A stretch of DNA of 48,588 bases from an uncultured Campylobacter sp. Its GTDB lineage: Bacteria > Campylobacterota > Campylobacteria > Campylobacterales > Campylobacteraceae. The stretch is taken from contig UQBJ01000014.1 in the NCBI GenBank assembly GCA_900539255.1, positions 1-48,588 of the forward strand, written 5' to 3'. This document shows positions 24,147 to 32,873 of this stretch, piece by piece. The notes below the pieces were generated by a model. The model searched no databases, had not been told where the DNA came from, and worked only from the letters and a program-made list of their open reading frames with translations. Position 1 is the stretch's first letter. Every line of letters begins with the position of its first letter. A program made the position numbers and the translations under genes.

Positions 24147-26399
24147 ATGAAAGAAATTTCACCAAAATCTCACACTCAAAGCTTAAATTTAAAAGCTTTG
24201 AAAAGCAAAATCGCCCTTTCGTTGTGCGGCTTTCTCGCGTTAGCTGCACCAAATTTCGCTGATGAACAAGTCATTACGCTTGAACCAACGACAATCACGG
24301 CTATCATAATGTCGTCAAAACTTGATGAGCTAAATAGAAATGTTTATCAAATAGACGGCACAAGCATTCGTCAAAAAGGCTTTATAAATACTGAAAGCCT
24401 TTTTCGTTATCTGTCCTTTGTCAGCATTTCTAACACAGGCTTGGGCGGGAATTTAGACTTGCGCGGACAAGGCAACAAGGCAAACACAAGCGTGCAAACG
24501 CTCATAAATGGCGTGTATGCAAATATGCTTGACAGCTCACACGGCGTAACGCCCATAAATTTGGTATCTCCAAATCTCATACAAGAGATAGAAATCCTAC
24601 CCGGCGGCGGTGCGGTTATGTTTGGTAACGGCACGCGTGGCGGCGTGGTAAATATCATCACTACCAAACGCTTTGAAAGCCCATTTTTTAGCGTATCAGC
24701 AGGCTACTCCAACATAGCCGCAAGCACGGGTAACAACTACAACGCAAATGTCCTTTACGGGGACAAATTCGGGCAAACGCACATAAATGTCGGTGCGAGC
24801 TATCTTTACAAGGGAGGACCCCGCGAAAAAGACCGCACCACAGGCGAGGGAGCAAATTTTGGTGCGCTTTATGACTTTGATTTGGGGCAAAGCGTAAATT
24901 TCGATGCGGATTTTTTCCACGCAGATATACACACAAGCCCGTTTAACTCGTTTATGGATACCACGCCAGCGGGCAGTGAGCCTAGCAAGGACGAGCGAAA
25001 ACGCGCAGGCAACGGCGAATTTCACAACACCCAAAACCGCTTCACCGCAAATTTAGGCTATGAGAGCGAGTTGAGTGAGCGGCTCAAATGGAATTTGCGG
25101 GCTTTTTATCACTACAATCATCTAAAATACAAGGACAGTGTTACGATTTTAAGCACTTACACTTATGGACAAGGTGGGCGAAACTTTTCATTTAAGGACG
25201 CCCAAGCAGAGCAAAGCGGCTCGTTTTTTGACGACCAAAAGGTAGGCGTTGATGCTAAATTCGACTTCAAGCACGACAGCGGGCGTTTGATAGTGGGCGC
25301 TCAAAGCCTTTATCAAATGTCAAAACGCACTATGGTGCAGCAAATCAGCACTCCAAACCCCGCCACGATGGGCGCAATGCAAGTGAGCTACAACCACGCT
25401 ATTGACATTCCTTTCACGGGCAACAAATGGACAAATTCAGTTTTTGCCATAGAAAAGTATGACTTTGGCGAGCGTTTTTCGCTGACGGGGGGGGGGCGTT
25501 ATGAATTTTCGCGCTATTTTATCGATGTGCAAAACGCTCACAATATCCTTATAAATATGGGCGCGATGAGACAAAATCCGAGCTACACCACAAAAGGCTC
25601 ACTCACCGACAATCTCCACAATTTCGCCCTAGAACTCACGCCGAGCTTTCAATTTTCACCCACAGGCGCGCTGTATGCGAAGTATGAGCGCGGTTATCTC
25701 TCCCCAGCGCCCAACAACCTGCTAAAAAGAGAAGGCACGAGCAGCGCAAACTACCGCTACGAAGCGACAAATTTGAAAAAAGAAAGCTACGATACCTTTG
25801 AAATCGGCGCGAAAGAGAGCTTTGCGGAAACCTTGCTGCTTTCGGGCAGCGTTTTTTACACCGCAACGCACAACGAGTTCTACACCATAGGCAACGCGCA
25901 CTCAGTCGATGGCGTGCGCTACGACACCTACGACAAAACGCGCCGTTTGGGCGTGGAATTTGCGAGCGAGCAGTATTTTTGGGGCGGTGCTTTGGCGTTT
26001 AACGAGAGTTTTACCTATGTCAAAGCCGAGAAAAAGGACGCTGGCAAATGGAGCAAAATCCCAAACAGCTATAATTACAAGGCTACACTTGGCGCAAGTG
26101 CTGAGATAGGCTTTGGCGTGGGGCTTTGGGCGCAAGGTTCTTTCATCGGCGCTCAGCAAGTTATCAGCAAGGACGCCGCTGGCATAGAGCAAGACAAATC
26201 CTTAAAGCCTTACACGCTCGTGGATTTGGGCATTTCGGCGAGCTTTAAGGGCGCAAATCTCAGCGCAGGCGTGCGAAATGTGCTGGATACGCTCTACTAT
26301 GACTACTACAACCACGATGCAAGCGACACGATAGCGGGCTATGGCTATCTCATCGGGGCTGGACGGACTTTTTTCGTGGAGGCAAAATATGAATTCTAG
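24147..26399 (+). CDS. chuA: TonB-dependent receptor, probable haem receptor ChuA (phase ON at G10)
   Basis: 750 residues. Signal peptide to about residue 38, TonB box-like ITLEPTTITA, plug domain (IRQKGFINTESLFRYL, LDLRGQGN, ILPGGGAVMFGNGTRGG) and a 22-strand-type barrel ending in FFVEAKYEF. A G10 run at 25487-25496 encodes T447-G-G-G450 inside the barrel; the frame is intact here, while any change of 1 or 2 G truncates the protein after about residue 450. The haem assignment comes from the haem oxygenase gene that follows; the FRAP/NPNL haem-receptor motifs are only faintly visible (YLSPAPNNLL). chuBCD, which follow chuA in C. jejuni, are not here. Confidence 0.85.
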   Translation: MKEISPKSHTQSLNLKALKSKIALSLCGFLALAAPNFADEQVITLEPTTITAIIMSSKLDELNRNVYQIDGTSIRQKGFINTESLFRYLSFVSISNTGLGGNLDLRGQGNKANTSVQTLINGVYANMLDSSHGVTPINLVSPNLIQEIEILPGGGAVMFGNGTRGGVVNIITTKRFESPFFSVSAGYSNIAASTGNNYNANVLYGDKFGQTHINVGASYLYKGGPREKDRTTGEGANFGALYDFDLGQSVNFDADFFHADIHTSPFNSFMDTTPAGSEPSKDERKRAGNGEFHNTQNRFTANLGYESELSERLKWNLRAFYHYNHLKYKDSVTILSTYTYGQGGRNFSFKDAQAEQSGSFFDDQKVGVDAKFDFKHDSGRLIVGAQSLYQMSKRTMVQQISTPNPATMGAMQVSYNHAIDIPFTGNKWTNSVFAIEKYDFGERFSLTGGGRYEFSRYFIDVQNAHNILINMGAMRQNPSYTTKGSLTDNLHNFALELTPSFQFSPTGALYAKYERGYLSPAPNNLLKREGTSSANYRYEATNLKKESYDTFEIGAKESFAETLLLSGSVFYTATHNEFYTIGNAHSVDGVRYDTYDKTRRLGVEFASEQYFWGGALAFNESFTYVKAEKKDAGKWSKIPNSYNYKATLGASAEIGFGVGLWAQGSFIGAQQVISKDAAGIEQDKSLKPYTLVDLGISASFKGANLSAGVRNVLDTLYYDYYNHDASDTIAGYGYLIGAGRTFFVEAKYEF
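25487..25496 (+). repeat. hypervariable poly-G tract (G10, phase ON)
   Basis: Ten G in a row in the coding strand of the receptor. G10, G7 and G13 keep the frame. Unlike the first receptor, the tract is mid-gene rather than at the N-terminus, so OFF variants would make a secreted, truncated barrel. Confidence 0.9.
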
Positions 26400-26470
26400 C
26401 CTTTTAGGCAAATTTTACAAACGATTTTCAAAATTCAGCGAGAATTTAAGGATAAAATTAACCAAATTTC

Positions 26471-26481
26471 GCTACAATTTT
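26471..26481 (+). promoter_or_regulatory. separate promoter for chuZ
   Basis: GCTACAATTTT at 26471-26481 is identical to 24104-24114 in the receptor promoter, including the TACAAT -10 box. AAAGGAC precedes the chuZ ATG. This lets the oxygenase be expressed, with related control, even when the receptor gene is truncated by slippage. Confidence 0.5.
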
Positions 26482-26515
26482 GACAAAAATTTATGCAAAA
26501 TAGAAAGGACAAAAG

Positions 26516-27271
26516 ATGAGTTTTGAAAGTATCATCACCCATTTAAACGCTCATCACAGCGAAAATTTAGTGGATTTAGTTAAAAAATTCAGCGGAGAGA
26601 GCGAAATTCAAAACGCTACTCTTAAAAGTGTGGATTATGAGGGCTTGGAGCTAGTTTATAACGGCTCAAAAAGCCTACACATAGACTTTCCTACAAAAGC
26701 AAACGATGAGACTTTGAAAAATGTTATCATTGAATTGTGTATGAGCGTGAAAAAAAGCGTGGATTATGGCGCGGTAAAAGACGAGATAAAAGCCTACAAA
26801 GCGGGCTTTGGCTCGGTGTGCGTGGCGAGTTTGAGTGCTTGCGATGAGGTTTTATGCACTTATGCGCCCATTATACAGACAAATGAGGGCGATTATATCT
26901 ACATAAGCGAGATAGGCGAGCATTTTGCGAGTATCAAGGCACACCCAAACAACCTTGAAATAATGTTTTTGCAAGATGAGCAAGATGCGCCCTCCGTCAT
27001 CTTACGCAAACGCCTGCGCTACCGAGCAAACGCCGAATTTATCGAGCGCGGGGCTGAATTTGAGCGCGTGTATGATGAGTTTGAGCGCGTGCGTGGCAAG
27101 GGCGGCGGCATACACACGATACGGGGCTTTGCGGACTTTCATCTCATCAAACTGCGCTACACAAAGGGCAGTTTCGTCAAGGGCTTCGGGCAGGCTTATC
27201 ATATCGATGAAAACGGCGAGTTAAAGCACCACGCTGGCAAAGGCGGCACAATGCCACACGCTAAAATGTAG
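26516..27271 (+). CDS. chuZ: haem oxygenase ChuZ (HugZ family)
   Basis: 251 residues, the same length as C. jejuni ChuZ. It degrades haem in the cytosol to release iron. The split-barrel HugZ fold is suggested by the start (FESIITHLNAHHSENL) and the C-terminal segment ending FGQAYHID with a His-rich tail (KHHAGKGGTMPHAKM), where HugZ-type enzymes bind haem. It directly follows the TonB receptor on the same strand, 116 nt away. In C. jejuni chuZ is divergent from chuA, so the arrangement differs here. Confidence 0.92.
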   Translation: MSFESIITHLNAHHSENLVDLVKKFSGESEIQNATLKSVDYEGLELVYNGSKSLHIDFPTKANDETLKNVIIELCMSVKKSVDYGAVKDEIKAYKAGFGSVCVASLSACDEVLCTYAPIIQTNEGDYIYISEIGEHFASIKAHPNNLEIMFLQDEQDAPSVILRKRLRYRANAEFIERGAEFERVYDEFERVRGKGGGIHTIRGFADFHLIKLRYTKGSFVKGFGQAYHIDENGELKHHAGKGGTMPHAKM

Positions 27272-27493
27272 CCTTTTAAACAAAAGCACAATGCAAATTC
27301 GCGCTGTGCTTTTGTGAATTTCTAGCAATGTATGGCAAAAACGCTGTTAATTTAAAAATTTTGAAAAGTGCAAATTTTTGCAAAATGTGAAAAGATGATG
27401 AAAATTTAAAAGTGTAGCAAAAGGTGTTGAAAAATGGCGTAGCGAAACTTTCAAAAGCAAAAATGGTGTGGCGAAAGAAATTCAAAATAAAAA

Positions 27494-27570
27494 TGGTGCC
27501 CGCGGCGAGATTCGAACTCACGACCTCAAAATTAGGAATTTTGCGCTCTATCCTGCTGAGCTACGGGGGC
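27494..27570 (-). tRNA. tRNA-Arg (anticodon CCU)
   Basis: 77 nt including an encoded CCA. It begins GCCCCCGTAGCTCAGCAGGA; the anticodon arm CAAAA-TTCCTAA-TTTTG gives anticodon CCU (reads AGG); the T arm is GTGAG-TTCGAAT-CTCGC. The acceptor stem GCCCCCG/CGCGGGC has a C5-C68 mismatch. Gaps on both sides (27272-27493, 27571-27769) show no gene. Confidence 0.92.
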
Positions 27571-27769
27571 ATTTATGCAAAAATTTGACTTTTAGCTCAA
27601 ATTTATCATCACAAAAAACACATTTGCGTTAAAGCACCACGCCGACAACGCCCACTCACAATGACGGCGTGGGATAAATTCGCTATGCAAATTTATCTAA
27701 ATTTCTCACAAGTTGAAATTTAGCCTTGCTTATGGCACAAGCAAATTTCACTTTACAAAATGTCAAATT

Positions 27770-28141
27770 TCAATAAAGTTCAAGTGCTTTTAGTTCGGCT
27801 TTGAGCCTATCTTTTTGCGCTTTAAATTCAGCTTTTTTAGCCTTAAATTCAGCCTTGCTCATCATCTTTTTTTGGCTTTCTAATTCGCTTAACTTTGCTT
27901 CAAGTTCGGCAAGGGCTTTTTGCTTTTGCGCCTTTGTTTCAAGGGCTTTTGCGTAAAAAGCTGGGTCGTCCTTGCACTTGCTTGAAAGCTCGTTTATGGC
28001 TACATTTAAGCCTTGAATTTTAAACGCATTGTTGTGCTTTTTGGCAAATTCAAGCTCGTTTTTTAGCTTGGCGATTTTATCATCGCATTCGTTTGCAAAT
28101 GCAAAACTCGTAAGCAAACAAAAGAAAATACTCTTTTTCAT
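27770..28141 (-). CDS. DUF1090-like periplasmic protein
   Basis: 123 residues: a signal peptide (MKKSIFFCLLTSFAFA, cut near residue 16), then a lysine/glutamate-rich helical body with the DUF1090 (YqjC-type) pattern of CDDKIAKL, GLNVAINEL and C55, and a long C-terminal coiled coil (about 65-120). Function unknown in the family. It stands alone between the tRNA and fusA; the 245-base gap to fusA shows nothing clear. Confidence 0.7.
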   Translation of the reverse strand: MKKSIFFCLLTSFAFANECDDKIAKLKNELEFAKKHNNAFKIQGLNVAINELSSKCKDDPAFYAKALETKAQKQKALAELEAKLSELESQKKMMSKAEFKAKKAEFKAQKDRLKAELKALELY

Positions 28142-28386
28142 TTTTGTCCTTTTAAAGTTAAATTTTAAATCTAAATTCGCTTAAATTTGCTCAAAATTCA
28201 CACTCAAACATAACTCAAAGCGAAATTTTGAATAAATTCTTAAATTTTTCGCCTAAATTTACAGCCCAAAGGCAAAAAATTTAAGATGATTTTGGGCGTA
28301 GTGTAAGAAAATTTTGCAAGGCTAGGCATAAAACCTACCGCCACTTGTTTTCTCAAACTCGCCCAAAAGCACTTAAATTCAGCCTT

Positions 28387-30462
28387 TTAGCCGTTTCGCT
28401 TTTTGATGATTTCCTCGCTTACATTCTTTGGCACTTCATCATAATGGTCAAACTCCATTGTGTAAGTCGCGCGCCCCTGCGTTTGGCTTCGCAAATCAGT
28501 CGAGTAGCCAAACATTTCAGCTAGCGGGCAAAACGCCGTGATGACTTTGTTGCCACCGCGTTCGTCCATAGAATTTACCTGTCCGCGCCTTTTGTTTAAA
28601 TCGCCGATGACATCGCCCATATATTCTTCGGGCGTTTCCACTTCAACTTTCATCATAGGTTCGAGTATCACGGCACCTGCCTTGCGTGCGCCCTCTTTAA
28701 AGCCCATTGACGCGGCAAGTTTAAACGCCATTTCGCTTGAATCCACCTCGTGATAGCTACCATCATACACGGTTACCTTGACATCTTCGACAGGATAACC
28801 CGCTAAAACGCCATTTTGTAGGGCTTCTTGCACGCCTTTATCCACAGCGGGAATGTATTCTTTGGGGATTACGCCACCTTTAATGTCATTGACAAACTCA
28901 TACCCGCTTCCTGCTTCTTTTGGTTCAAGTCGCAAAAAGACATGCCCGTATTGTCCGCGTCCGCCTGATTGTTTAGCGTATTTATACTCTTGCTCAACGC
29001 TTTTTCGTATGGTTTCGCGGTAGGCAACTTGCGGTTGTCCCACTTCTGCTTCAACCTTAAATTCACGCAACATTCTATCCACGATGATTTCAAGGTGTAG
29101 CTCGCCCATACCAGAAATGATGGTTTGTCCGCTTTCTTCGTCCGTCTTAACGCGAAAACTTGGGTCTTCTTGGGCTAGTTTGCTTAAAGCAATAGACATT
29201 TTTTCTTGGTCTGCTTTGGTTTTTGGCTCCACAGCCACGCTGATAACGGGGTCTGGAAAGTCCATTTTCTCTAAAATCACCTTGTCCTTTTCGCTTGACA
29301 AGGTATCGCCCGTGAGCGTGTCTTTAAGCCCTACCACAGCGCCGATTTCGCCTGCGTAAAGGACTTTGATTTCTTCTCTTTTGTTTGAGTGCATTTTAAG
29401 CAAACGCCCTATGCGCTCTTTTTTGTCCTTTGTGGAGTTGTAGGCGTAAGAGCCGCTTTCTAGGCTTCCGCGATACACGCGCACAAAGGTAAGCTGCCCG
29501 ACAAAGGGGTCTGTCATTATCTTAAAGGCAAGTGCGGCGAATTCGCCATCATCGGTTGATTTGACACTTGCTTCTTTGCCGTCCTCATACTGCCCTTTAA
29601 TGTTTGCCACCTCATCAGGTGCTGGCAAATAAGCAACCACAGCGTCAAGCAAGGGCTGAATTCCTTTGTTTTTAAAGGCTGTGCCACAAAGCATAGGCAT
29701 AAGGCTCATACTCAAACACCCTGCTTTTAGCCCTGCTTTTATCTCGCTTTCGTTTAAATCCTCGCCCGCAAGGTATTTCTCCATAAGCTCATCGCTAGTT
29801 TCGCTCACGGCTTCTATCATCTTGGTGCGATACTCTTCTGCCTTGTCCTTTAAGTCAGCGGGAATTTCTTTTTCTACATAATCAGTAGGCTTGGTATCGT
29901 CCTCCCACACAAAGGCTTTCATCTTTACTAAGTCGATAACGCCCTTAAAATCGTCCTCCGCACCGATAGGAATTTGTATAGGCACGGGGTTTGCTTTAAG
30001 GCGGTTTTTCACTTGGGCTTCGACATTAAAGAAATTTGCGCCGATTCTGTCCATTTTATTGACAAAAATTATGCGCGGAACGCCGTATTTGTTGGCTTGT
30101 CTCCACACGGTTTCACTTTGGGGTTGCACGCCACCAACAGAGCAAAAAACAGCCACAGCTCCGTCTAGCACGCGCATAGAGCGTTCTACTTCTATGGTAA
30201 AATCCACGTGTCCGGGGGTGTCGATAAGGTTGATTTGATGGTCTTTCCAAAAGCAAGTAGTCGCCGCACTTGTGATGGTGATGCCGCGTTCTTTTTCTTG
30301 CTCCATCCAGTCCATAGTCGCCGCGCCGTCATGCACTTCGCCTATCTTGTGGCTCATACCCGTGAAAAAAAGTATGCGCTCGCTTGTTGTCGTCTTACCA
30401 GCGTCTATGTGAGCGGCAATGCCTATGTTTCGCACTCGTTTTAAGGGTGTAGTTCTTGACAT
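28387..30462 (-). CDS. fusA: elongation factor G
   Basis: 691 residues. GTPase that drives ribosome translocation. G1 AHIDAGKT (17-24), G3 DTPGH (81-85) and G4 NKMD (135-138), followed by the usual domains II-V, are complete and standard. AAGGAT precedes the ATG. It follows rpsG with a 12-nt gap in the classic rpsL-rpsG-fusA operon; tuf does not follow. Confidence 0.98.
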   Translation of the reverse strand: MSRTTPLKRVRNIGIAAHIDAGKTTTSERILFFTGMSHKIGEVHDGAATMDWMEQEKERGITITSAATTCFWKDHQINLIDTPGHVDFTIEVERSMRVLDGAVAVFCSVGGVQPQSETVWRQANKYGVPRIIFVNKMDRIGANFFNVEAQVKNRLKANPVPIQIPIGAEDDFKGVIDLVKMKAFVWEDDTKPTDYVEKEIPADLKDKAEEYRTKMIEAVSETSDELMEKYLAGEDLNESEIKAGLKAGCLSMSLMPMLCGTAFKNKGIQPLLDAVVAYLPAPDEVANIKGQYEDGKEASVKSTDDGEFAALAFKIMTDPFVGQLTFVRVYRGSLESGSYAYNSTKDKKERIGRLLKMHSNKREEIKVLYAGEIGAVVGLKDTLTGDTLSSEKDKVILEKMDFPDPVISVAVEPKTKADQEKMSIALSKLAQEDPSFRVKTDEESGQTIISGMGELHLEIIVDRMLREFKVEAEVGQPQVAYRETIRKSVEQEYKYAKQSGGRGQYGHVFLRLEPKEAGSGYEFVNDIKGGVIPKEYIPAVDKGVQEALQNGVLAGYPVEDVKVTVYDGSYHEVDSSEMAFKLAASMGFKEGARKAGAVILEPMMKVEVETPEEYMGDVIGDLNKRRGQVNSMDERGGNKVITAFCPLAEMFGYSTDLRSQTQGRATYTMEFDHYDEVPKNVSEEIIKKRNG

Positions 30463-30474
30463 TTGCTATCCTTT

Positions 30475-30945
30475 TTACCAGCGATAATGCGCAAAAGCCT
30501 TGTTCGCTTCTGCCATTTTGTAGGTGTCTTCTTTTTTCTTAAAAGACGCACCTTTAGAGTTTGCAGCGTCTAAAAGCTCGCCTGCTAGCTTTTCTATCAT
30601 CGTTCTTTCGCTTCGTTTGCGCGCAAAAGAGATTATCCAGCGAATCGCCAAAGCTTGTTGCCTAGCAGGGCGCACTTCAACAGGCACTTGATAAGTCGCA
30701 CCACCTACTCGGCGGGACTTTACTTCCAAAATCGGCTTGATATTCTCAATGGCATCATTGAAAATTTCAATGCCTTTTTTCTCTTGGTTTTTCTTGTCGA
30801 TATTTTCAAGCGCGCCGTATAAAATGTCTGTGGCGACACTTTTTTTGCCATCATACATTAACGCGTTGATGAATTTTGTGATGACCTTACTTGCGTAAAT
30901 AGGGTCTGGTAGGACTTCCCTGACGGGAGCTTTTCTTCTTCTCAT
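30475..30945 (-). CDS. rpsG: 30S ribosomal protein S7
   Basis: 156 residues, normal length. Primary 16S rRNA-binding protein that nucleates the 30S head. The start RRRKAPVREVLPDPIYASKV and the end FAHYRW are diagnostic. GAAGGAAAA precedes the ATG. Between rpsL and fusA, all on the minus strand. Confidence 0.98.
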   Translation of the reverse strand: MRRRKAPVREVLPDPIYASKVITKFINALMYDGKKSVATDILYGALENIDKKNQEKKGIEIFNDAIENIKPILEVKSRRVGGATYQVPVEVRPARQQALAIRWIISFARKRSERTMIEKLAGELLDAANSKGASFKKKEDTYKMAEANKAFAHYRW

Positions 30946-31022
30946 CTTTTTTCCTTCAAATTTTTTGCTTGCTCTGTGCTAAATGCCTAAATTTAGGCTT
31001 GCAAGGGCAAATTTTACTCAAA

Positions 31023-31045
31023 CAAGGCTAAAACACCGAGCCTTG
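31023..31045 (-). terminator. hairpin between rpsL and rpsG (possible attenuator)
   Basis: On the minus strand CAAGGCT (31045-31039), a 9-nt loop, and AGCCTTG (31029-31023) form a perfect 7-bp stem followed by TTTGAG. The T run is short, so it may act as a partial terminator or RNA processing site in the 114-nt rpsL-rpsG spacer. Confidence 0.4.
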
Positions 31046-31059
31046 CCTGTGCTTGTAAG

Positions 31060-31455
31060 CTACTGTTTCGCAGCAGCGCCGCCAGCTTTTGGCTTTTTCG
31101 CGCCGTATTTGGAGCGAGAGACCGTTCTTTTGGCAACGCCCGCTGTATCAAGCGCACCACGCACTATGTGATACTTCACACCGGGCAAATCCTTGACACG
31201 ACCGCCACGCACCAGCACAATGCTGTGTTCTTGCAGGTTGTGTCCCTCGCCGCCTATGTAGCTAATGACCTCAAATCCACTTGTCAAGCGGACTTTGGCA
31301 ACTTTTCTCAAAGCCGAATTCGGCTTTTTGGGGGTTGTCGTATAAACACGGGTGCAAACGCCCCGTCTTTGCGGACAATTTTTCAGCGCAGGGGATTTGG
31401 ACTTCGTCAAAATCTTTTTGCGCTCTTTACGAACCAACTGATTTATCGTAGGCAC
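31060..31455 (-). CDS. rpsL: 30S ribosomal protein S12
   Basis: 131 residues. Decoding-site protein. PTINQLVRK at the start and TTTPKKPNSALRK are diagnostic. K43 and K88, whose changes give streptomycin resistance, are both the sensitive-type lysine. The C-terminal tail is extended with Lys/Ala/Gly. The start is a GTG at 31455 with AAAGGAAA before it, as the homologous N-terminus requires. Confidence 0.98.
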   Translation of the reverse strand: MPTINQLVRKERKKILTKSKSPALKNCPQRRGVCTRVYTTTPKKPNSALRKVAKVRLTSGFEVISYIGGEGHNLQEHSIVLVRGGRVKDLPGVKYHIVRGALDTAGVAKRTVSRSKYGAKKPKAGGAAAKQ

Positions 31456-31489
31456 GGCTTTCCTTTCATATTTTAAGCTAAAATAAACT

Positions 31490-31512
31490 TTGCATATTAT
31501 CTAAATTTAGCT
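31490..31512 (-). promoter_or_regulatory. probable promoter of rpsL-rpsG-fusA
   Basis: On the minus strand TTTAGATAATATGC places a GATAAT -10-like box at 31502-31497, about 42 nt before the rpsL start. No -35 is evident. Confidence 0.4.
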
Positions 31513-31715
31513 TAGAGTTTTATTAAAGTGCGTAAAAATTTGGAAAAAATTTTAAATTTTTACTCAAATCCTAAATTTTTCACATTTTTATGGGCGAAAT
31601 TTATGAATTTTATAAAAAATTCACGCATAAAAATTCAAATATATATAATCTTTAAGCTTTCCTATATTGCTACTTAAAACATAAAATGTTGTATGTAAAA
31701 GTTGTCCGTTTTTAT

Positions 31716-31961
31716 CTATGCCAAAGCTAGCCAAATGATAAATTTCAACATTTTTTTCATTTTTTGTTTAAAAGGCTTGTAAAATACAAAAGAATCTACT
31801 ATAATACTCTCGGTTTTAGATTTTCCACTAGCAGATTTGGTGCTCTGCTTTTGCGAAAAGGAATCAGACATTAGCGGTGAGCGTCTGAGGCGGTCTAGGG
31901 CTGTGGTTTCTTGTTGATATTTTCTTCTCACCACGAAAAGCGAGTTTTTAAGCGTTTCCAC
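31716..31961 (-). CDS. small ORF or gene remnant of unknown function
   Basis: The ~730-base gap between rpsL and the racemase gene contains one stretch that reads like protein: 81 residues from a GTG at 31961 (LKNSLFVVRRKYQQETTALD), open for about 20 codons further upstream, then a Ser/Lys-rich middle and a hydrophobic end. There is no ribosome site. It may be the eroded 3' end of a larger gene. Not recognised. The rest of the gap is AT-rich without visible features. Confidence 0.3.
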   Translation of the reverse strand: METLKNSLFVVRRKYQQETTALDRLRRSPLMSDSFSQKQSTKSASGKSKTESIIVDSFVFYKPFKQKMKKMLKFIIWLALA

Positions 31962-32182
31962 AAAAGCACCTGATAGTTCCCATCTATTTACAAAATTTGA
32001 AAAAGCCCTTTTGAGCTAAAATTTAAAATCAAAAATTTTTTCTCTTTTTCTTAAACAAATGCTAACAGCTTATTTACAGCACTTAAACGCAAACAATACT
32101 CTTTAAACGCTCATTTTGCGTGTATTGACATTGTTGTTTGATTGTGATAAACTATTTGGATTTTGTTTATAAGGACAAAGCA

Positions 32183-32857
32183 ATGGCAAAGACACTCGGA
32201 GTTTTAGGCGGTATGGGACCAGCGGCGGCGGCTGAATTTTTAAGGCTTTTAGCCCTTCACACGCCAGCTAAAACCGACCAAGAACATATCATCACTTATA
32301 TGGTAGGCGACCCGACTATCCCCGATAGAACGGCGTTTATACTCGGCAAGGGCGAGAATCCAGCCCCAAAAATCAAAGCAAATTTAGACAAATTAGTCGC
32401 GATGGGCGCGCAAGTTTTGGCGTCCCCTTGTAACACGGCGCATTATTTCATCGATGAAATGAGCCTGAGCGTGCCTTTGGTGCATATCATCAAAGAAACG
32501 ATAAAAGCAGCCTTGCAGCTGAATTCTCGCGCTTTTTTAATCTCAACGCTAGGCACAAGGCACAGCAAACTTTTTGAAAAACACTCCAAAAATTTAGGAC
32601 TTTCCATCATCGCAGCCGATGAAAATGTCTCCAAACTCGCCCAAGAAAGTATAAATTTCATCAAGGCAAATGAGATGAAAAAAGGCGGAGAGTGCATAAA
32701 AAAGGCGATTTTAGAGCTTTGGCAAAAAGAGAATTTGCCTGTGATTTTAGGCTGCACGGAGTTGCCCTTAGCTTATGCGCAAAGTGGTTTAGAGAGCGAA
32801 AATGTGATTTCAAGTTTAGAAGCACTTGCAAAGGCTTGTGTGAAAGCTTGTCAATAA
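32183..32857 (+). CDS. aspartate/glutamate racemase family protein
   Basis: 224 residues. Cofactor-independent two-cysteine racemase fold: C83 in SPCNTAH and C191 in LGCTELPLA are the catalytic pair, and the start MAKTLGVLGGMGP is typical of aspartate racemases. The frame extends upstream to 32138, but the ATG at 32183 with AAGGAC before it gives the family N-terminus. It lies 16 nt upstream of a Dcu transporter, which in relatives imports aspartate and other C4-dicarboxylates, so conversion of D/L-aspartate taken up from outside is a reasonable inference. Confidence 0.88.
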   Translation: MAKTLGVLGGMGPAAAAEFLRLLALHTPAKTDQEHIITYMVGDPTIPDRTAFILGKGENPAPKIKANLDKLVAMGAQVLASPCNTAHYFIDEMSLSVPLVHIIKETIKAALQLNSRAFLISTLGTRHSKLFEKHSKNLGLSIIAADENVSKLAQESINFIKANEMKKGGECIKKAILELWQKENLPVILGCTELPLAYAQSGLESENVISSLEALAKACVKACQ

Positions 32858-32873
32858 AAAAGAAAGGCAAACA

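Noticed and set aside
27276..27521. 81-residue minus ORF
   Set aside because: It overlaps the 3' half of the tRNA-Arg gene and has no start signal.
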